DNA of 64,000 nt, taken from Bacteroidaceae bacterium (GTDB taxonomy: Bacteria; Bacteroidota; Bacteroidia; Bacteroidales; Muribaculaceae). The notes beneath the pieces are model-generated. The model was not told the DNA's origin and did not search any database. It saw nothing but the letters and a program-made list of their open reading frames with translations. The translations under genes were made by a program, and so were the position numbers. Where the stretch lies: positions 124,001 through 188,000 of the forward strand of contig JAETNO010000005.1 in NCBI GenBank assembly GCA_021768245.1, written 5' to 3'. Position 1 is the first letter of the stretch, and the number at the start of each line of letters is the position of its first letter. Positions 51,960 to 60,937 of the stretch are shown here, in pieces.

Positions 51960-53423
51960 GTGAAAAAACTTAACGAGCTTCTCTCCCCGATAGAGATAAC
52001 CGAGATTATAGGCAGTGATGAAAAAGACATCCTTTCGCTGACCTCCGACTCCCGCCGTGTTGAGCCGGGCACCCTCTTCGTAGCGGTTCCTGGTGTGAGT
52101 GTCGACGGCCATCAGTTCATACCCATGGCTGTGGAAAAAGGGGCTGTGGCAGTCGTATGCCAGACGTTGCCCGCCGACCTCTCGACGCATGTGACATATA
52201 TAGTCGTGCCCTCTTCCGCGCTCGCCCTCGGCTATCTCGCCTCCCGGTGGTGGGACGACCCCTCGTCGAAAATCAAGCTCGTGGGTGTCACCGGGACAAA
52301 CGGCAAGACTACCACCGCCACCTTAATATATGAGATGGCCCGTCTGCTCGGCCATAAGGCAGGACTGCTGTCTACTGTCTGCAACTATGTCGACTCGGAG
52401 GCCTATCCCACTGACCACACCACCCCCGACCCACTGACGCTCAACGAGATGCTCCACCGCATGGTGGAGGCTGGTTGCGAATATGCGGCCATGGAGGTCA
52501 GCTCCCACGCCGCCGACCAGCACCGCATCGCAGGTCTTCAGTTCGACGGCGCTATCTTCACCAACCTCACCCGCGACCACCTCGACTACCACAAGACTTT
52601 CGAGGCATATCTCGCGGCAAAGAAGAAATTTTTCGACATGCTCCCCCGCTCGGCTTTCGCCCTGACAAATGCCGATGACAAGGTAGGGGAAGTGATGCTC
52701 CAGAACACCCGCGCCCGCCGCTACACCTACTCCCTCCGCAGCGAAGCTGATTTCCGGGGACGAATCATAGAGTCGCGTCTCGACGGCACCCTCCTCTCGC
52801 TCAACGGCAGTGAGGTGGAACTGCTCTTCACAGGTAAGTTCAACGCCTACAACCTGACGGCAGTCTATGGAGCCTGCGTGCTCCTCGGATGGGACAAGGA
52901 AGAGGTACTCCGCGAGATGTCGCGCCTCGTACCTGTAGCAGGCCGCTTCCAGGCCTTCCATTCACCCAAAGGCTACACCGCCATAGTCGACTATGCCCAC
53001 ACACCCGATGCCGTTGTCAATGTGCTCAACGCCATCCGCGAGGTCGTAGGCAAGGACGGGGAGATAATAACCGTGGTGGGAGCCGGAGGCAACCGCGACA
53101 AGGGCAAGCGCCCCATAATGGCACGCGAGGCGGCAGCCAGAAGCGAACGCCTGATTCTCACCTCCGACAATCCCCGTTTCGAGGAACCGGAAGATATACT
53201 CCGCGACATGGAGGAAGGTCTCGACGATGAAGCGCGCACACGCACACTCCACATCACCGACCGCCGTCAGGCCATCCGCACGGCAGCCACCCTCGCCTCG
53301 AAAGGCTCAGTCATACTCATCGCAGGAAAAGGCCATGAAGACTATCAGGAAATCAAGGGTGTCAAACATCATTTTGACGACCGCGAAGTGGTCCGCGAAA
53401 TAATCGCCTCCGAAAAAGCATAA
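51960..53423 (+). CDS. murE: UDP-MurNAc-L-Ala-D-Glu:meso-diaminopimelate ligase
   Basis: 487 residues from a GTG at 51960. Mur-ligase motifs: VGVTGTNGKTTTATL (ATP loop, about 108-122), NLTRDHLDYH, and the C-terminal DNPRFEEPEDIL, in which DNPR (from Asp403) is the signature for adding meso-diaminopimelate rather than lysine. It adds the third residue of the peptidoglycan stem peptide. It is 50 bp after ftsI. The spacer to mraY is a curious A/C-rich repeat. Confidence 0.96.
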   Translation: MKKLNELLSPIEITEIIGSDEKDILSLTSDSRRVEPGTLFVAVPGVSVDGHQFIPMAVEKGAVAVVCQTLPADLSTHVTYIVVPSSALALGYLASRWWDDPSSKIKLVGVTGTNGKTTTATLIYEMARLLGHKAGLLSTVCNYVDSEAYPTDHTTPDPLTLNEMLHRMVEAGCEYAAMEVSSHAADQHRIAGLQFDGAIFTNLTRDHLDYHKTFEAYLAAKKKFFDMLPRSAFALTNADDKVGEVMLQNTRARRYTYSLRSEADFRGRIIESRLDGTLLSLNGSEVELLFTGKFNAYNLTAVYGACVLLGWDKEEVLREMSRLVPVAGRFQAFHSPKGYTAIVDYAHTPDAVVNVLNAIREVVGKDGEIITVVGAGGNRDKGKRPIMAREAAARSERLILTSDNPRFEEPEDILRDMEEGLDDEARTRTLHITDRRQAIRTAATLASKGSVILIAGKGHEDYQEIKGVKHHFDDREVVREIIASEKA

Positions 53424-53474
53424 CCCACTCTCCCACTCAAAACTTAAAACTTCACACTTAAAACTCAAAAAGTA
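53424..53474 (+). repeat. A/C-rich low-complexity spacer between murE and mraY
   Basis: The 51 bp consist of loose repeats of ACTCAAAACT- and CACTTAAAACT-like units with almost no G. A similar stretch separates murD and ftsW (56097-56167). It may be an A-rich translation-enhancing leader or a remnant of slippage. Confidence 0.5.
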
Positions 53475-54740
53475 GTGCTCTACGCCCTTTTCGACTACCT
53501 CCAGCAATATCACGTTTCCGGCGCCCGACTGATGAGCTACATCACCTTCCGTTCAGGCGCGGCTCTCCTGCTCTCGCTCTTCATAGCCCTCGTGTTCGGA
53601 CGCAAGATAATCGACCGCCTGCAGCTGATGCAGGTAGGAGAAATCATCCGCGACCTCGGCCTTGAAGGACAGATGCAGAAAAAAGGCACCCCTACGATGG
53701 GCGGTGTCATTATAATCATCTCCATCCTCATCCCCTGCCTTCTGGTGGGCGACCTGACCAACATCTACATGCTGTTGATGATTATATCAACCGTCTGGCT
53801 CGGCTCGCTCGGTTTCTGCGATGATTATATAAAGGTGGCGAAACACGACAAGGAGGGAATGAAGGGTAAGTTTAAAATCATAGGCCAAGTCGGCCTCGGA
53901 CTTATCGTCGGGCTGACGATGTACCTCAGCCCTGACATCACACAGCGTGAGGTGATAGCCTCGACCGTCGACGACGTCTCGGTCGAAACCCTCGTGGCCA
54001 ACGAGACCCGCGACGTGAAGTCGACACAGACCACCATCCCCTTCGTCAAGAACAACAACTTCGACTATGCCTACCTCACCCAATGGCTTGGCGACTATGC
54101 ACAGGCAGGCGGATGGATACTCTTCATATTGGTGGTGATTGTGGTCGTAGCGGCCACGAGCAACGGTGCCAACCTCACCGACGGACTCGACGGTCTCTGC
54201 GCCGGGACATCGGCCATCATATGCGTGGCGCTCGCGATTATGGCCTACCTCGGTGGCAACGTAATCTACTCCACCTATCTCAACATCATGTATATCCCGC
54301 AATCCTCCGAGTTGGTGGTATTCATGTCGGCCTTCATAGGCGCGCTGATAGGCTTCCTGTGGTATAATGCCTATCCGGCTCAGGTATTCATGGGCGATAC
54401 CGGCTCACTCACAATCGGAGGTATCATCGCAGTATTCGCCATCCTCATCCACAAGGAGCTGCTGATTCCCATCCTCTGCGCAATTTTCTTCGTCGAGGAC
54501 CTCTCGGTGATGCTCCAGGTGGCCTACTTCAAATTCACAAAGAAAAAATATGGCGAGGGGCGCCGCGTGTTCAAAATGACACCGCTCCACCATCATTTCC
54601 AGAAACCCGGAAACTCGGGGATAGAGGCCCTGATTCAGAATCCCGTAAGGGCAATCCCGGAATCAAAGATAGTGACCCGTTTCTGGATTATCGGTATTTT
54701 CCTCGCCGTAATCACATTCGTAACGCTTAAAATCAGGTAA
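53475..54740 (+). CDS. mraY: Phospho-MurNAc-pentapeptide transferase
   Basis: 421 residues from a GTG at 53475 with about ten membrane helices. Conserved blocks are KKGTPTMGG, GFCDDYIKV with the catalytic Asp pair, NLTDGLDGLCAGTS, FMGDTGSLTIGG and the MraY-specific PLHHHFQ near residue 376. It attaches phospho-MurNAc-pentapeptide to undecaprenyl phosphate to make lipid I. The loop between helices after position 150 is longer than in E. coli, as usual in Bacteroidota. The murD ATG follows directly after its stop. Confidence 0.97.
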   Translation: MLYALFDYLQQYHVSGARLMSYITFRSGAALLLSLFIALVFGRKIIDRLQLMQVGEIIRDLGLEGQMQKKGTPTMGGVIIIISILIPCLLVGDLTNIYMLLMIISTVWLGSLGFCDDYIKVAKHDKEGMKGKFKIIGQVGLGLIVGLTMYLSPDITQREVIASTVDDVSVETLVANETRDVKSTQTTIPFVKNNNFDYAYLTQWLGDYAQAGGWILFILVVIVVVAATSNGANLTDGLDGLCAGTSAIICVALAIMAYLGGNVIYSTYLNIMYIPQSSELVVFMSAFIGALIGFLWYNAYPAQVFMGDTGSLTIGGIIAVFAILIHKELLIPILCAIFFVEDLSVMLQVAYFKFTKKKYGEGRRVFKMTPLHHHFQKPGNSGIEALIQNPVRAIPESKIVTRFWIIGIFLAVITFVTLKIR

Positions 54741-56096
54741 ATGTCAAAAAATCTCGTCATACTCGGCGGAGGTGAGAGCGGCGTAGGCGCCGCCATCCTC
54801 GGCAAGGAAAAAGGAATGAATGTCTTTCTCAGCGACTACGGAACAATCGCTGAGAAATATCACCGTATGCTCGACGAAGAAGGTATAGAATGGGAACAGG
54901 GACAGCACTCGATGGACCGCATACTCGCAGCCGACGAAGTGGTGAAAAGTCCCGGCATCTCTCCCGCCACCCCCGTCATGAAGGCAATCGCTGAAAAAGG
55001 GATTCCCGTGATTTCCGAAATCGAACTTGCCGGACGATATACCGACGCAAAAATGGTATGTATCACCGGAAGTAACGGAAAGACCACTACAACCCTCCTC
55101 ACCTACCACATACTCAAGAACGCGGGCATAAACGTGGGGCTCGCCGGCAACGTGGGGCGCAGCCTCGCCCTCCAGGTTGCCCGTGAGAAGCACGATGTCT
55201 ATGTCATTGAGCTGTCGAGCTTCCAGTTGGAGAACATGTATGACTTCCGGGCCAACATCGCAGTGATTCTCAACATCACTCCCGACCACCTCGACCGCTA
55301 TGACTACAAGATGCAGAACTATATCAACGCCAAGTTCCGCATCCTCAACAACCTCACTCCCCAGGATGCTTTCATCTACTGGCAGGACGACCCCGTGATT
55401 ACGCGCCAGTTAGAGCAGGTGACCACCGAGGCCCGCATGTTCCCCTTCGCCGAACACCATGAGGACGGGAGCAGCGCATGGGTCGACGACGAGGCCTCTC
55501 TCATCATCGACACCCCCGAGACAAGTCTCAACATGCCCCGCGCGGAACTCTCGCTCAACGGCCTCCACAATCTATACAACTCCATGGCCGCAGCCCTGTC
55601 GGCATGCATCCTTGATATCGACAAAGAGGAAATCCGCGAAGCCCTCGGCGATTTCGAGGGTGTGGAACACAGGCTCGAATATACCGCCACTGTCGACGGC
55701 GTACGCTACATCAACGACTCCAAGGCCACCAACGTAAATTCATGCTGGTATGCCCTCGAATCTATGCCCAGCAACACCATCCTCATCCTCGGCGGCAAGG
55801 ACAAGGGCAATGACTACAGCGAAATCCTCCCCTTGGTGAAAGAAAAGGTCAAGGCCATAATCTGCATGGGCAAGGACAACGCCAAACTCCTCGACTTTTT
55901 CACGGGTCAGGTGCCTGAAATCCACGACACCCACTCGATTGACGAAGCCATCGCCACCGCCAGGGCCATTGGCCGCGAAGGCGACACCGTGCTCCTCTCC
56001 CCCTGCTGTGCGAGTTTCGATCTCTTCAGCAGTTACGAAGACCGTGGCCACCAGTTCAAAGACCGCGTCCTAAAGTTAAAAGACTCAACACTCTAA
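54741..56096 (+). CDS. murD: UDP-MurNAc-L-alanine:D-glutamate ligase
   Basis: 451 residues. The N-terminal Rossmann-like segment LVILGGGESGVGAAIL is followed by the ATP loop CITGSNGKTTTTLLTYHIL (about 109-127), the NITPDHLDRYD segment and the C-terminal INDSKATNVNSCWYALE and LLSPCCASFDLF motifs characteristic of MurD. It adds D-glutamate to UDP-MurNAc-L-alanine. The ATG abuts the mraY stop without a gap. Confidence 0.97.
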   Translation: MSKNLVILGGGESGVGAAILGKEKGMNVFLSDYGTIAEKYHRMLDEEGIEWEQGQHSMDRILAADEVVKSPGISPATPVMKAIAEKGIPVISEIELAGRYTDAKMVCITGSNGKTTTTLLTYHILKNAGINVGLAGNVGRSLALQVAREKHDVYVIELSSFQLENMYDFRANIAVILNITPDHLDRYDYKMQNYINAKFRILNNLTPQDAFIYWQDDPVITRQLEQVTTEARMFPFAEHHEDGSSAWVDDEASLIIDTPETSLNMPRAELSLNGLHNLYNSMAAALSACILDIDKEEIREALGDFEGVEHRLEYTATVDGVRYINDSKATNVNSCWYALESMPSNTILILGGKDKGNDYSEILPLVKEKVKAIICMGKDNAKLLDFFTGQVPEIHDTHSIDEAIATARAIGREGDTVLLSPCCASFDLFSSYEDRGHQFKDRVLKLKDSTL

Positions 56097-56167
56097 ACTC
56101 AAAACTCAACACTTAAAAATCCCTCTCTCACTCAAAACTCTAAACTCAACCCTCAAAACTCAAAAAA
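56097..56167 (+). repeat. A/C-rich low-complexity spacer between murD and ftsW
   Basis: The 71 bp are made of ACTCAAAACTC, CAACACTTAAAA and related units repeated several times, almost without G, and resembling the murE-mraY spacer at 53424-53474. No promoter box or hairpin is visible in it. Confidence 0.5.
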
Positions 56168-57448
56168 ATGCCCCCGGCCCTTTCTATCGACGAAACGCAG
56201 GCCACCGCCAAACCCAAGGCGGTCGCAAGCGCCGACAAACATATATGGGGAATCTTCATAGCCCTCTGCATCATCTCTACAATCGAGCTCTACAGTGCAT
56301 CCTCGCGCGAGGTCGCTGGCTCGTCGATAGGTGTGATGGGGCCGATTCTGCGCCATCTCGTGATGCTCGCGGGTGGCACTTTCGTCGTATGGTTCCTCTC
56401 GCGTCGCCACTATTCCGACTTCATCCCCTTCACCCTCGGATTCTCGCTGCTGAGTGTCGCCATGATGCTCTATGTGATGTTTTTCGGTGATATCATCAAC
56501 GGTGCGCGCCGCTCCATGACCATACTCGGCATAGGCATCTTCCCCGCCGAAATGGTGAAAATCTCGGCAGTACTGCTCATCGCGCTCGTAATGACATGGA
56601 ACCCCGACACCCGCAAGCCTGGCGTCACGTCAAAAGCCGTAATCTATTCCGGCTTCATAGTGCTGCTGCTCAGCGGACTCCTCATAGAGCAGGGACTCAC
56701 CAACACTCTCCTGCTCCTCGCCATCAGCTACTCCATGATGATAATCGGAGGAGTCAAGATAAGCCATCTTCTGACCCTGACGGGAGCCTACATAGCCGTG
56801 GCGGCAATATTCCTCGTCTATATATGGATGACAGACGGCGGACGAATCGAGACATGGAGAGCCCGAATCGAACGCCACGCCGACACCCGCATTGAAAACG
56901 GCCAGGAGGTCGTGGTCAACAAATGGGATATCCCCGCGACCGGCAAAAACCGACAGGAAATCCTCTCCTACATGGCTCAGGCCAACGGAGGAATCCACGG
57001 AGTGGGGCCGGGCAACTCCCGCGAGGCCTCCCGCCTGCCCCTCGCTTTCTCCGACTATATCTTCGCCATAATCATCGAGGAACTCGGCCTTATAGGAGGT
57101 CTCGTAGTCCTGATGCTATATCTTTGGCTGCTGGGGAGGGCGGCCGGTATCGCCTCCCACTGCAACCGCACCTATCCGGCCCTCGTGGTGATAGGCATGG
57201 CAGTGATGATAGCCTTCCAGGCCCTCTTCCATATGGGCATCGTAAGCGGGGTGTTCCCTGTCTCCGGTCAGCCGCTCCCGCTCCTCTCCAAGGGAGGCAC
57301 TTCTATCTTCGTAACTGCCATAGCTTTCGGCATAATGCTCTCGATAAGCCGCACGGCTACCCGTCAGGGTGGAAAGAAGCAGGATATCCGCGATGAAATC
57401 GAAGCCCTGCCCGAACAATTCGGCGCCGAGAACCAAATGCAGCTATAA
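56168..57448 (+). CDS. ftsW: SEDS peptidoglycan polymerase FtsW
   Basis: 426 residues with about ten membrane helices. SEDS hallmarks are the FGDIINGARRSM region and, near the C terminus, GVFPVSGQPLPLLSKGGTS with the conserved KGG. It polymerises lipid II at the septum together with FtsI. Its position between murD and murG, and the ftsI gene upstream, favour FtsW over RodA. It opens after the A/C-rich spacer; the 38-bp gap to murG is ordinary. Confidence 0.95.
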   Translation: MPPALSIDETQATAKPKAVASADKHIWGIFIALCIISTIELYSASSREVAGSSIGVMGPILRHLVMLAGGTFVVWFLSRRHYSDFIPFTLGFSLLSVAMMLYVMFFGDIINGARRSMTILGIGIFPAEMVKISAVLLIALVMTWNPDTRKPGVTSKAVIYSGFIVLLLSGLLIEQGLTNTLLLLAISYSMMIIGGVKISHLLTLTGAYIAVAAIFLVYIWMTDGGRIETWRARIERHADTRIENGQEVVVNKWDIPATGKNRQEILSYMAQANGGIHGVGPGNSREASRLPLAFSDYIFAIIIEELGLIGGLVVLMLYLWLLGRAAGIASHCNRTYPALVVIGMAVMIAFQALFHMGIVSGVFPVSGQPLPLLSKGGTSIFVTAIAFGIMLSISRTATRQGGKKQDIRDEIEALPEQFGAENQMQL

Positions 57449-57486
57449 ATGGTTAAATAACCGAAAACCAAATTTTATCAACGGCA

Positions 57487-58581
57487 ATGAAAAAGATTCT
57501 CATTTCCGGTGGAGGCACCGGAGGCCACATATTCCCCGCCCTTTCAATAGCCAACGCGATAAGACGCCGCTATCCCGACGCCGACATCCTCTTCGTCGGC
57601 GCCCTCGGACGCATGGAGATGGAGCGTGTCCCTCAGGCCGGCTATCCCATCGAGGGTCTGCCAGTAGCAGGATTTGACCGCAAACGCCTGTGGCGCAACT
57701 TCGGGGTGCTGTGGAAACTTTGGAAATCGCTGCGCAAGGCGCGCCGTATAGTGCGCGACTTCAAGCCCGACATTGCCATCGGAGTCGGCGGTTATGCCAG
57801 TGGCCCCGTACTGAAACAGGCGCAGAAGCAGGGTATCCCCACCCTCCTCCAGGAGCAGAATTCCTATGCCGGGGTGACCAACAAACTTCTTGCCGCAAAG
57901 GCAAAGGCCATCTGCGTGGCCTACGACGGAATGGAACGTTTCTTCCCTGCGGAGGTCATTATAAAGACCGGAAACCCCGTGCGCAAGGAGCTTGAAGAAA
58001 GCATCCTTTCCCGCGAGCAGGCTAAAATCCTCCTCGGCTTCGACCCCAAGCGCCCGCTCGTCCTCGCCATGGGGGGCAGCCTCGGAGCGCGTACCGTCAA
58101 CGAAGCCATCGCCGCGAGCCTCCCCATGCTCCGCGACAAAGGCGTCAACCTTCTCTGGCAGACAGGTCGCTACGGAGCACCCGAATTTCAGGCCATGGCA
58201 AAGGACTATGACAATGTAACAGCCACGACATTCATCTCCGAGATGGAAGAAGCCTACCGTGCAGCCGACATAGTAGTGGCACGCGCAGGAGCCGGCACAA
58301 TCTCCGAACTCCAGAACCTCGGCAAGACCTCCATCCTCATCCCCTCACCCAATGTCGCCGAAGACCATCAGCGTCACAATGCCGAAGCCCTTTCGAATCG
58401 CGGCGCCGCAATCATGATACTCGACGCCGACGCCGTTGCCAAACTCCCCACGACCCTCTCCGCGCTCATCGACGACCCCGACCGCTCCCGTAAACTCAGC
58501 AAGGAAATCCAAGAAATGGCCCTCCGCAACGCAGATGAAAAAATAGTCGACAAAATAGCCGAGTTAATCACCGCTAAATAA
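57487..58581 (+). CDS. murG: UDP-GlcNAc:lipid I N-acetylglucosaminyltransferase
   Basis: 364 residues. GGGTGGHIFPALSIA is the N-terminal lipid-I/phosphate loop, GVGGYASGPV the second glycine loop, LQEQNSYAGVTNKLLA follows, and VVARAGAGTISELQNLGK with PSPNVAEDHQRHNAEAL forms the UDP-GlcNAc site. It makes lipid II on the inner face of the membrane. It lies between ftsW and murC in the usual dcw order. Confidence 0.97.
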   Translation: MKKILISGGGTGGHIFPALSIANAIRRRYPDADILFVGALGRMEMERVPQAGYPIEGLPVAGFDRKRLWRNFGVLWKLWKSLRKARRIVRDFKPDIAIGVGGYASGPVLKQAQKQGIPTLLQEQNSYAGVTNKLLAAKAKAICVAYDGMERFFPAEVIIKTGNPVRKELEESILSREQAKILLGFDPKRPLVLAMGGSLGARTVNEAIAASLPMLRDKGVNLLWQTGRYGAPEFQAMAKDYDNVTATTFISEMEEAYRAADIVVARAGAGTISELQNLGKTSILIPSPNVAEDHQRHNAEALSNRGAAIMILDADAVAKLPTTLSALIDDPDRSRKLSKEIQEMALRNADEKIVDKIAELITAK

Positions 58582-58639
58582 GCCTCCCATTCGCCCCATC
58601 AGACCCATTACCCCCATTCATCCCATCACTCATACAGAA

Positions 58640-60010
58640 ATGAAACCCAACATATACTTCATCGGAGCCGGCGGCATAGGCATGGCCGCACTCGAACGCT
58701 ACTTCCTCGCCATGGGAGCCAAAGTTGCCGGCTACGACCGCACTTCCACCCCTCTTACCGACGAACTCCGGGCCGAAGGCGTAAGCATCAGCTTCGACGA
58801 AAGCGCCGGAACCATACCCGAACCCTTCCGCGACCCGAAGACAACACTCGTGGTCTACACCCCCGCCGTCCCGTCCGACCTCCCCATACTCCGCTACTTC
58901 CGCGAAGGAGGTTTCGAAGTGATGAAGCGCGCCGAAGTCCTCGGCCTTATCACCCGCAACTCACGCTCACTCTGCTTCGCGGGCACCCACGGCAAGACTA
59001 CGACCTCGTCGATGGCCGCCCATATCCTCAAAAGCGGCTCCGTAGGCTGCAACGCCTTCCTCGGAGGCGAACTCATCAACTACGGCACCAACTTCCTCCT
59101 CAGCCCCTCATCGCCCTACAGCGTCATAGAAGCGGATGAATTCGACCGCTCCTTCCATCATCTCACCCCGACAGTGGCCGTAATCACAGCCACCGATCCC
59201 GACCATCTCGACATCTACGGTACCGAGGAAGCCTATCTCGAAAGCTTCGCGCATTTCACCGAGCTCATAAGCCCGGAAGGCGCCCTCATAGTCCACGAAG
59301 GACTCAAACTACGTCCCCGACCGCAGGAAGGAGTGAAAGTCTACACCTATTCCCGCGACAAAGGCGACTTCCATGCCTCCTATATCAGGCGCGAGCCCGG
59401 CACCATCACCTTCGACCTCGTGACCCCACGCGGCACCATCCGCAACATCAACCTCGGTGTCCCCGTAGAAGTCAATATCGAAAACGCCATAGCCGCCGCT
59501 GCAGCCATCTGTCTCACCGGCGCATGGGAGCCCGACATTGTCCGCGAAGCCCTCAGCACCTACCGTGGCACCAAACGGCGCTTCGAGTGCCATCTCAAGG
59601 AGGACAACGGCGCAGGCCACGTGATTATCGACGACTACGCCCACCATCCCGAGGAAATCCGCAAGTCAATCCAATCGGTCAAGGCCCTATATCCCGGACG
59701 CAGACTGACCGTAGCCTTCCAGCCACACCTCTATACCCGCACGCGTGATTTCGCCCCCCAATTCGCCGAAGCCCTCTCGGAAGCCGACAGCCTGATTCTC
59801 CTCGACATATATCCCGCCCGTGAGGAGCCGATTGAAGGCGTAAGCTCACAAATTATCTTCGACGGAGTCAAAACCGACGATAAAATCTTAATTGGCAAAG
59901 AAAAATTGGTGGAAACGCTGAAAAATCGTAACTTTGACATTCTTCTGACTCTTGGCGCAGGCGACATCAACACCTTCATCCCCTCGATTATCGCCTCGCT
60001 GAAAAATTAA
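58640..60010 (+). CDS. murC: UDP-MurNAc:L-alanine ligase
   Basis: 456 residues. It begins with IGAGGIGMAALERYF and has the ATP loop FAGTHGKTTTSSMAAHIL (about 113-130), EADEFDRSFHHL, DPDHLDIYG, and IIDDYAHHPEEIRKSI near residues 328-343, which is typical of MurC. It adds L-alanine to UDP-MurNAc. The 58-bp spacer before it is C/A-rich. ftsQ starts 17 bp after its stop. Confidence 0.97.
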   Translation: MKPNIYFIGAGGIGMAALERYFLAMGAKVAGYDRTSTPLTDELRAEGVSISFDESAGTIPEPFRDPKTTLVVYTPAVPSDLPILRYFREGGFEVMKRAEVLGLITRNSRSLCFAGTHGKTTTSSMAAHILKSGSVGCNAFLGGELINYGTNFLLSPSSPYSVIEADEFDRSFHHLTPTVAVITATDPDHLDIYGTEEAYLESFAHFTELISPEGALIVHEGLKLRPRPQEGVKVYTYSRDKGDFHASYIRREPGTITFDLVTPRGTIRNINLGVPVEVNIENAIAAAAAICLTGAWEPDIVREALSTYRGTKRRFECHLKEDNGAGHVIIDDYAHHPEEIRKSIQSVKALYPGRRLTVAFQPHLYTRTRDFAPQFAEALSEADSLILLDIYPAREEPIEGVSSQIIFDGVKTDDKILIGKEKLVETLKNRNFDILLTLGAGDINTFIPSIIASLKN

Positions 60011-60027
60011 CATTTCATTCCCAGCCA

Positions 60028-60927
60028 ATGCCGCGCTATCTGAAAATAATCTTCTCCCTTATGCTCGTCGCCTACCTGGTGATAGCGCTGACCGTGACTG
60101 CGGGACAGCCTGACACCACGCTCTGCCGTGCGGTCGAGATTTCCGTGGAAGAGAGCGACGGCCAGCCGCAATACTTCGTCACCGAGGCAGAACTCGCGCG
60201 CGAAATCGACTCCCTCCCCTCGAAAGCCCCCGGGATGGCCGTGGCGAGCATCAACACCCAGAGCCTGCGCCGTCTCCTCCTCGACCTCGACAAGATTGAG
60301 GACGCACAGGTGGTACGCCTCACCGACGGCACCATCCGCATCAAGGCCACCCCGATAATACCCGTGGCCCGAATCTTTGACCGTGGGGAGTCATACTACA
60401 TCAACCGCGCCGGCAAGCGCGTAAGCGCCGATGCACGCTACCACAAGGATGTCCCCATCATCGAAGGCCATTTCGACTATGCGGACTCCACCTTCACTCC
60501 CGCCACACTCCTTCCCCTGCTCAACTTCATAGCCGCCGACTCGGTGTGGAACTCCTATATCTCCATGATAAAAGTGAAATCGCCCACCGACATAATACTC
60601 GTCCCCGTCATACGCGAACACGTTGTCAACATCGGAGCCCCCACCGGCCTGACCGACAAGTTCGCGCGGCTCAAGAAATTCTACACCGAGGTGCTTCCTC
60701 TCCAGGGATGGGAGAAATACGACACCCTCACCCTCAAATGGAAAGGACAGCTCGTCGCTTCAAAGCGCAAACGGGCCTCGACCAAAATCGACATAGCGAA
60801 ATATGACGACGACGAGGCCGTCGACACAGGCACCATGCTCGCGGGCGACAACGTTGCCCCCGGACAGACTGTCCCCGGTGCCAAGGCCCACTCCGAAAAA
60901 CCCATTCCCGCAAAATCACCGATTTAA
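60028..60927 (+). CDS. ftsQ: Cell-division protein FtsQ
   Basis: 299 residues: a short basic N terminus, one membrane helix (about 5-25), then a periplasmic part with a POTRA-like segment (INTQSLRRLLLDLDKIEDAQVVRLTDGTIRIKATPIIPVARIFD) and a beta domain. The last 50 residues are polar and probably disordered. FtsQ connects the divisome's early and late proteins. The call rests on topology, the family-typical VARIFDRGESYYINRAGKRV segment and its place between murC and ftsA. Confidence 0.92.
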   Translation: MPRYLKIIFSLMLVAYLVIALTVTAGQPDTTLCRAVEISVEESDGQPQYFVTEAELAREIDSLPSKAPGMAVASINTQSLRRLLLDLDKIEDAQVVRLTDGTIRIKATPIIPVARIFDRGESYYINRAGKRVSADARYHKDVPIIEGHFDYADSTFTPATLLPLLNFIAADSVWNSYISMIKVKSPTDIILVPVIREHVVNIGAPTGLTDKFARLKKFYTEVLPLQGWEKYDTLTLKWKGQLVASKRKRASTKIDIAKYDDDEAVDTGTMLAGDNVAPGQTVPGAKAHSEKPIPAKSPI

Positions 60928-60937
60928 CAATCATCCC

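Noticed and set aside
60803..60937. Upstream extension of ftsA into ftsQ
   Set aside because: The extra 45 residues are proline-rich and out of frame with ftsQ; FtsA homologs begin as at 60938.
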